From NCBI GenBank assembly GCA_020621965.1, contig JAHRYV010000019.1, positions 1 through 57,593 of the forward strand: 57,593 bases of DNA, read 5' to 3'. Position 1 is the stretch's first letter. Every line of letters starts with the position of its first letter. Source of the stretch: Curvibacter sp. Lineage in GTDB: Bacteria; Pseudomonadota; Gammaproteobacteria; Burkholderiales; Burkholderiaceae_C. Under the pieces are notes generated by a model, which was given only the letters and a program-made list of their open reading frames with translations, was not told the origin of the DNA and made no database searches. The position numbers and the translations under genes are program-made. Below are positions 53,816 through 57,593 of the stretch, piece after piece.

Positions 53816-54081
53816 GGTCTGCCCACACTACTTTTTCATGATGCGTTGCGAATCAAAAACGTCATGCGCAAGGCGCGAAATGCGGCCGGGGTCGGCCCCC
53901 GGCAAGGCTTCGCAACGCCGCGCATGGCGTTTTTGGTCGCAACCCGTAGGGAGCGTGGTTAAAACCGCGCCACTCGTTGTTGCACTCCTAGCCCAGGCAG
54001 TCAGCCTGGGCGTCGTCGCGCGCCTAGATTGGCGCGGTTTTAACCACGCTCGCACTTGAAAAAGTAGTGTGGGCAGACCCT
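53814..54081. mobile_element. 268-bp MITE-like element with 25-bp terminal inverted repeats
   Basis: The ends 53814-53838 and 54057-54081 are exact 25-bp reverse complements (outer bases AGGGTCTGCCCACACT). Inside, 53951-53972 and 54030-54051 are exact 22-bp reverse complements enclosing a third stem (GCCCAGGC/GCCTGGGC, 53991-54011). The left half holds a long imperfect dyad (AAAAACGTCATGCGC near 53859 against GCGCATGGCGTTTTT near 53920). There is no ORF of note and no clear target duplication. It fits a non-autonomous element and ends 2 bp before the cysI ATG. Confidence 0.85.
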
Positions 54082-54083
54082 TT

Positions 54084-55904
54084 ATGTACCAATACACCGA
54101 CTTCGACCACCAGTTCGTGCGCCTGCGCGCCGAGCAGTACCGCGACCAGCTCACGCGCCATCTGAGCGGCCAGCTGGGCAACGACGAGTTCCGCCCGCTG
54201 CGCCTGCAAAACGGCTGGTACATCCAGCGCCATGCGCCCATGCTGCGCGTGGCCGTGCCCTACGGCGAGCTCTCCACCGCCCAGCTGCGCGTGCTGGCGC
54301 GCATCGCACGCGAATACGACCAGCCCTCGCACACGGTGTTCCAGGGCGCGGTGGCGGCGCAGAACAGGCTGGGCGAGATCCAGCTGCGCGACGGCAAGGC
54401 CATCGGCAGCCGCCTGACCACGGGCTACGCCCACTTCACCACGCGCCAGAACGTGCAGTTCAACTGGATCCCGCTGGACCGCAGCGCCGACGTGATGGAC
54501 CTGCTGGCGACGGTGGGCATGCATGGCATCCAGACCAGCGGCAACTGCATCCGCAACATCACCACCGACGCGCTGGCCGGCATCGCCGTGGACGAGGTGG
54601 CCGATCCGCGGCCCTTCGCCGAGCTCCTGCGCCAGTGGAGCACGATGCACCCCGAGTTCGCCTTCCTGCCGCGCAAGTTCAAGATCGCGATCAGCGGGGC
54701 GCGCGAGGACCGCGCCGCCATCGCCTGGCATGACGTCGGCCTGCAGCTGGTGCGCAACGAGCACCGCGCCCTGGGCTTCAAGGTGCTGGTGGGCGGCGGC
54801 ATGGGCCGCACGCCGGTGATCGCCACCACCATCCGCGAGTTCCTGCCCTTCGACCAGATCCTCAATTACGTCGAGGCCGTGGTGCGCGTCTACAACCGCT
54901 GGGGCCGGCGCGACAACAAGTACAAGGCCCGCATCAAGATCCTGGTCAAGGCCGAAGGCCAGCGCTTCGTCGACGAGGTGGAGGAGGAATACCGCCAGAT
55001 CGTGCAGATCGACGGCGCCCCGCACACCATCACGGCCTCCGAGTACGAACGCGTCAGCGCCTCCTTCGTGCCGCCCAGCCTGCGTTGCGACCGCAAGACG
55101 GCCGACGCCAAGATCGCCCAGATCCTCAAGGCCGCGGCCGAGGACGACGTCGAGTTCGGCCGCTGGCTGCACCGCAACGTGCGGCCGCACCAGGACCCGG
55201 ACCTGCGCGCCGTGACGCTCTCGTTCAAGCGCCTGGGCCAGGCCCCGGGCGACGCCACCGCCGCCCAGCTGGACGCCGTGGCCGATCTGGCCGACCGCTA
55301 CAGCGCCGGCGAGCTGCGCGTGACACACGAGCAGAACCTGCTGCTGCCCTGGGTGCGCTGCGACCAGCTGGCCGAACTCTGGCGCGAGGCACGCCACCTC
55401 GGCCTGGCCAAGCCGAACATCGGCCTGCTCAGCGACATGATCGCCTGCCCCGGCGGCGACTTCTGCGACCTGGCCAATGCCCGTTCCATCCCGCTGGCCG
55501 AGGCCATCACGGCGCGCTACCAGGACCTGGACGAGCTGCACGACCTGGGCGAGATCGACCTGCACATCAGCGGCTGCATCAACTCCTGCGGCCACCATCA
55601 CAGCGGCCACATCGGCATCCTGGGCGTCGACAAGGATGGCAAGGAGTGGTACCAGGTGACGCTGGGCGGCTCGGACGGCACCCGCCTGTCGGGCGAGCCG
55701 GTGCCGGGCAAGGTGATCGGCCCCTCCTTTTCGGCCCCCGAAGTGCCGGACGTCATCGAGGCCGTGCTGGAGGTCTACCGCGCCCAGCGGCTGGGCACCG
55801 AACCCTTCATCGAGACGGTGCGCCGCGTCGGCCTGGAGCCCTTCAAGGAAGCCGCCAACCTGGCGCGCCAGGTGCTGGAAACCCCCGAGGCCGCCACGGC
55901 CTGA
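54084..55904 (+). CDS. cysI: Assimilatory sulfite reductase hemoprotein (NADPH or ferredoxin type)
   Basis: A 606-residue siroheme protein with two ferredoxin-like/siroheme repeats (LTTGYAHFTTRQNVQFNWIP; ELRVTHEQNLLLPWVRCDQL). The 4Fe-4S/siroheme ligands are C455-x5-C461 in CPGGDFCDLA and C498-x3-C502 in GCINSCGHHH. It reduces sulfite to sulfide with six electrons. No cysJ flavoprotein is adjacent, as usual in this lineage. The ATG at 54084 follows the inverted-repeat element by 2 bp, so the leader is element sequence and no good Shine-Dalgarno is seen. Confidence 0.93.
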   Translation: MYQYTDFDHQFVRLRAEQYRDQLTRHLSGQLGNDEFRPLRLQNGWYIQRHAPMLRVAVPYGELSTAQLRVLARIAREYDQPSHTVFQGAVAAQNRLGEIQLRDGKAIGSRLTTGYAHFTTRQNVQFNWIPLDRSADVMDLLATVGMHGIQTSGNCIRNITTDALAGIAVDEVADPRPFAELLRQWSTMHPEFAFLPRKFKIAISGAREDRAAIAWHDVGLQLVRNEHRALGFKVLVGGGMGRTPVIATTIREFLPFDQILNYVEAVVRVYNRWGRRDNKYKARIKILVKAEGQRFVDEVEEEYRQIVQIDGAPHTITASEYERVSASFVPPSLRCDRKTADAKIAQILKAAAEDDVEFGRWLHRNVRPHQDPDLRAVTLSFKRLGQAPGDATAAQLDAVADLADRYSAGELRVTHEQNLLLPWVRCDQLAELWREARHLGLAKPNIGLLSDMIACPGGDFCDLANARSIPLAEAITARYQDLDELHDLGEIDLHISGCINSCGHHHSGHIGILGVDKDGKEWYQVTLGGSDGTRLSGEPVPGKVIGPSFSAPEVPDVIEAVLEVYRAQRLGTEPFIETVRRVGLEPFKEAANLARQVLETPEAATA

Positions 55905-55915
55905 AAGGAGTCGAG

Positions 55916-56299
55916 ATGAAACTGCTGACCACCCATCAACACATCTCCCGGCCCGAGGGCCTGCAGGTGCTGGAACTGGCCAACGACGCCGATCCGCGTG
56001 CACTGTCGCTGGCCGGCGTCGACCGCATCGACCTGCACTTCCCCAGCTTCACCGACGGCCGCGCCCACAGCCAGGCGCACCTGCTGCGCCGCCGCCTGGG
56101 TTTTGCCGGCGAGATCCGTGCCACCGGCGACGTGCTGGCCGACCAGTTGCCCCTGCTGGCGCGCAATGGCTTCACGCACGCCGTGCTGCGGGTCGACCAG
56201 GACCTGGCCGTGGCCGAGCGCCAGCTGGCGCGTTTTCGCAAGCACTACCAGGGCGACGCCGTCCAGCCGCAGCCGCACTTCGTGCAGGTGTCGCGATGA
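55916..56299 (+). CDS. DUF934 protein, cysI-cysH partner
   Basis: A 127-residue protein of DUF934 (VDRIDLHFPSFTDGRAHSQA, LLRRRLGFAGEIRATGDVLA). It is found between cysI and cysH in many alpha- and betaproteobacteria and is thought to assist sulfite reductase, perhaps as an electron-transfer or assembly partner. It has GAAAGGAG upstream and overlaps cysH by 4 bp. Its biochemical role is not established. Confidence 0.88.
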   Translation: MKLLTTHQHISRPEGLQVLELANDADPRALSLAGVDRIDLHFPSFTDGRAHSQAHLLRRRLGFAGEIRATGDVLADQLPLLARNGFTHAVLRVDQDLAVAERQLARFRKHYQGDAVQPQPHFVQVSR

Positions 56300-57213
56300 G
56301 GGCCACGGAGCTGCACGCGCGCCCCAGCGCCGATTTCGAGGCCAAGCTGGCCCACACCCAGACCCTGCTGCGCCAGGCGGCGAGCGACTACGCCGCCGTG
56401 CAAGCCGGCGGCCCGGCCCAGGTCAGCCTGGCCTGCAGCCTGGGCGCCGAGGACATGGTGCTGGCCCACCTCATCAATGCGCGGCGGCTCCAGATCGGCA
56501 TCTTCGTGCTGGACACCGGCCGCCTGCATACCGAGACGCTGGACCTGCTGCACCAGCTGAAGGAAAGCTCGCAAGCACCGGTGGAGGTGTTCCGGCCGCA
56601 GACGGATGCCGTGGTGCAGTTCGTGCGCCGCGAGGGCCAGGACGCGATGTACCGCAGCATCGAGCTGCGCAAGGCCTGCTGCCAGATCCGCAAGATGGAG
56701 CCGCTGGAGCGCGCCCTGGCCGACAAGCGCGCCTGGGTCACCGGGCTGCGCCGCGAACAATCCGGCACCCGCGCCGAGGTGCCCTTTGTCGACACCAGCG
56801 ATGCGCGCCGCGTCAAGTTCAACCCCCTGGCCGACTGGAGCTGGGGCGACGTCTGGCACTACATCCGCACGCATGGGGTGGCCTACAACCCGCTGCACGA
56901 CCAGTTCTACCCCAGCATCGGCTGCGAACCGTGCACCCGCGCCATCTCGCTCGGTGAGGACTTCCGCGCCGGACGCTGGTGGTGGGAAAACGAAAGCGCC
57001 AAGGAATGCGGTTTGCATGTCAAACCGCATTCCAGCCACGAAGTGGCCGTGTCGCAAAGCGACACGCATGGCGTTTTCGTTTCGGCGCAGGCTGACTTCA
57101 GCGCAGCTGAAGTCAAGGGCTCGCCAGAGCCCGGCCGCAGCCAAAGTGAAGACCTCAAGGAGTGCGGCTTGCACGTCAAACACGAAACACCGACACAGGG
57201 AAAACACGCATGA
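56296..57213 (+). CDS. cysH: Adenylylsulfate (APS) reductase, 4Fe-4S type, with extended C-terminus
   Basis: A 305-residue CysH. It has the PP-loop region LACSLGAEDMVLAHLI, LDTGRLHTETLDLL, the Cys-Cys pair RKACCQIRKMEPL (about residues 127-128) and the late pair GCEPCTRA; the four cysteines mark the 4Fe-4S enzyme that reduces APS to sulfite with thioredoxin. The catalytic Cys lies in KECGLHVK at residues 236-243, where the protein usually ends. Here 44 more residues follow, then the same eight residues again (288-295) and a short tail. The extra DNA is a run of perfect hairpins. Confidence 0.93.
   Translation: MRATELHARPSADFEAKLAHTQTLLRQAASDYAAVQAGGPAQVSLACSLGAEDMVLAHLINARRLQIGIFVLDTGRLHTETLDLLHQLKESSQAPVEVFRPQTDAVVQFVRREGQDAMYRSIELRKACCQIRKMEPLERALADKRAWVTGLRREQSGTRAEVPFVDTSDARRVKFNPLADWSWGDVWHYIRTHGVAYNPLHDQFYPSIGCEPCTRAISLGEDFRAGRWWWENESAKECGLHVKPHSSHEVAVSQSDTHGVFVSAQADFSAAEVKGSPEPGRSQSEDLKECGLHVKHETPTQGKHA
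57001..57180 (+). repeat. In-frame hairpin array flanked by a 24-bp direct repeat in cysH
   Basis: Direct repeats 57001-57024 and 57157-57180 encode the same KECGLHVK with four silent changes. Between and over them lie perfect stems: 57003-57033 (12 bp, 7-base loop), 57035-57047 (5 bp), 57048-57066 (8 bp, loop AAA), 57093-57115 (10 bp, loop GCA) and 57117-57132 (6 bp). The period is 156 bp, exactly 52 codons, so the frame is kept. Confidence 0.85.
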
Positions 57214-57593
57214 ATGCACGCACGGAACACGAGCTGCTGTCGCCCACCGGGCATCACCTGAGCAACGCTCACCTCGACGCGCTGGAGGAAGAGACCATCT
57301 TCATCCTGCGCGAGGTGGCGGCCACCTTCGAGCGCCCGACCCTGCTGTTCTCGGGCGGCAAGGATTCGCTGGTGATGCTCAAGTGCGCCGAGAAGGCCTT
57401 CGGCGCCGGCCGCCTGCCCTACCCGCTGCTGATGATCGACACCGGCCACAACTTCCCGGAAGTGACCGATTTCCGCGACCAGCGCGCGGCCGAGCTGGGC
57501 GCCGAACTCATCGTGCGCAGCGTGGAAGTTTCCATGAAACGCGGCACCGTGCGCCTGGCCCACCCGGGCGAGAGCCGCAACGTGCACCAGTCG
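57210..57593 (+). CDS. cysD: Sulfate adenylyltransferase subunit 2 (5' part, runs off the window)
   Basis: The first 128 residues are present. The PP-loop LLFSGGKDSLVMLKCAEKAF and LLMIDTGHNFPEVTDFRDQR identify CysD, which with the GTPase CysN makes APS from sulfate and ATP. It overlaps cysH by 4 bp (ATGA), completing cysI-DUF934-cysH-cysD. Confidence 0.94.
   Translation, partial: MNARTEHELLSPTGHHLSNAHLDALEEETIFILREVAATFERPTLLFSGGKDSLVMLKCAEKAFGAGRLPYPLLMIDTGHNFPEVTDFRDQRAAELGAELIVRSVEVSMKRGTVRLAHPGESRNVHQS

Noticed and set aside
53838..54056. Small coding frames inside the inverted-repeat element
   Set aside because: Short, without ribosome sites, and explained by the palindromic DNA; no transposase motif.
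54024..56003. Minus-strand open frame of about 660 codons opposite cysI
   Set aside because: Antisense image of a well-conserved sulfite reductase; composition is low complexity.
57003..57132. CRISPR-like array
   Set aside because: The stems differ from each other in sequence and length, with no constant repeat or spacer unit, and they lie within an open cysH frame.

Overview
The window reads as chromosomal DNA of a high-GC (about two-thirds G+C by eye) betaproteobacterium of the order Burkholderiales, most likely family Comamonadaceae (Acidovorax, Hydrogenophaga, Rhodoferax or Polaromonas relatives). The reasons are gene content and order: an ArgA of the kinase-like plus GNAT type beside a long HrpA, cysI-DUF934-cysH-cysD, an ssu cluster carrying the molbindin ssuF, and holC-pepA divergent from lptFG. 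The genus is inference; no rRNA marker is present. Coding density is high, many genes overlap by ATGA, and both strands are used.

Layout. 1-2.1 kb: 5' end of an Orn/Lys/Arg decarboxylase, then an NfeD/SPFH membrane pair whose SPFH gene is frame-broken. 2.2-6 kb: tRNA-Ser(GGA), a branched-chain amino-acid type binding protein, holC and pepA. 6-13.3 kb: lptF-lptG, a CbiX-type chelatase, and a five-gene envelope cassette (PAP2 phosphatase, DPPR-synthase-like UbiA protein, UPF0104 membrane protein, GT39 glycosyltransferase, HAD phosphatase) that could build and use a polyprenyl-phospho-pentose. 13.3-17.9 kb: a second binding protein with a structured leader, two small enzymes or unknowns, a CysB-family regulator and an aminotransferase. 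17.9-22 kb: an accessory islet with VapBC, an antitoxin-like ORF, an ICMT-type methyltransferase whose 3' end is duplicated around a TonB-like gene, a low-GC unknown and an altered Rieske-like protein. 22-26.9 kb: a DMT permease and a TetR-HlyD-FtsX-ATPase export operon. 26.9-34.2 kb: hrpA, argA, an acetyltransferase, an aldolase-like protein and dsbB.

34-57.6 kb is a sulfur superlocus. It holds sulfate import (sbp-like, cysT, cysW, cysA, plus a second sbp), sulfonate import and desulfonation (ssuE, two ssuA, ssuD, ssuC, ssuB, ssuF), sulfide handling (fccB, fccA), sulfide fixation (metY), a TauE/SafE-type exporter, and assimilatory reduction (cysI, DUF934, cysH, cysD start). Together these take sulfate or sulfonates in, release or make sulfite, reduce it to sulfide and fix it into homocysteine; FccAB could oxidise excess sulfide and the exporter could shed excess sulfite. 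The CysB-family gene at 15.8 kb is a candidate regulator.

The most unusual signals are palindromic DNA in or against coding sequence: a run of perfect hairpins inside cysH flanked by a duplicated Cys-containing C-terminal motif; a 268-bp element with 25-bp terminal inverted repeats and two inner perfect inverted repeats, ending 2 bp before the cysI start; and a 40-bp near-perfect palindrome across the hrpA stop. Two tight clusters of indels (SPFH gene and cysT/cysW junction) look like either sequence error or recent decay.
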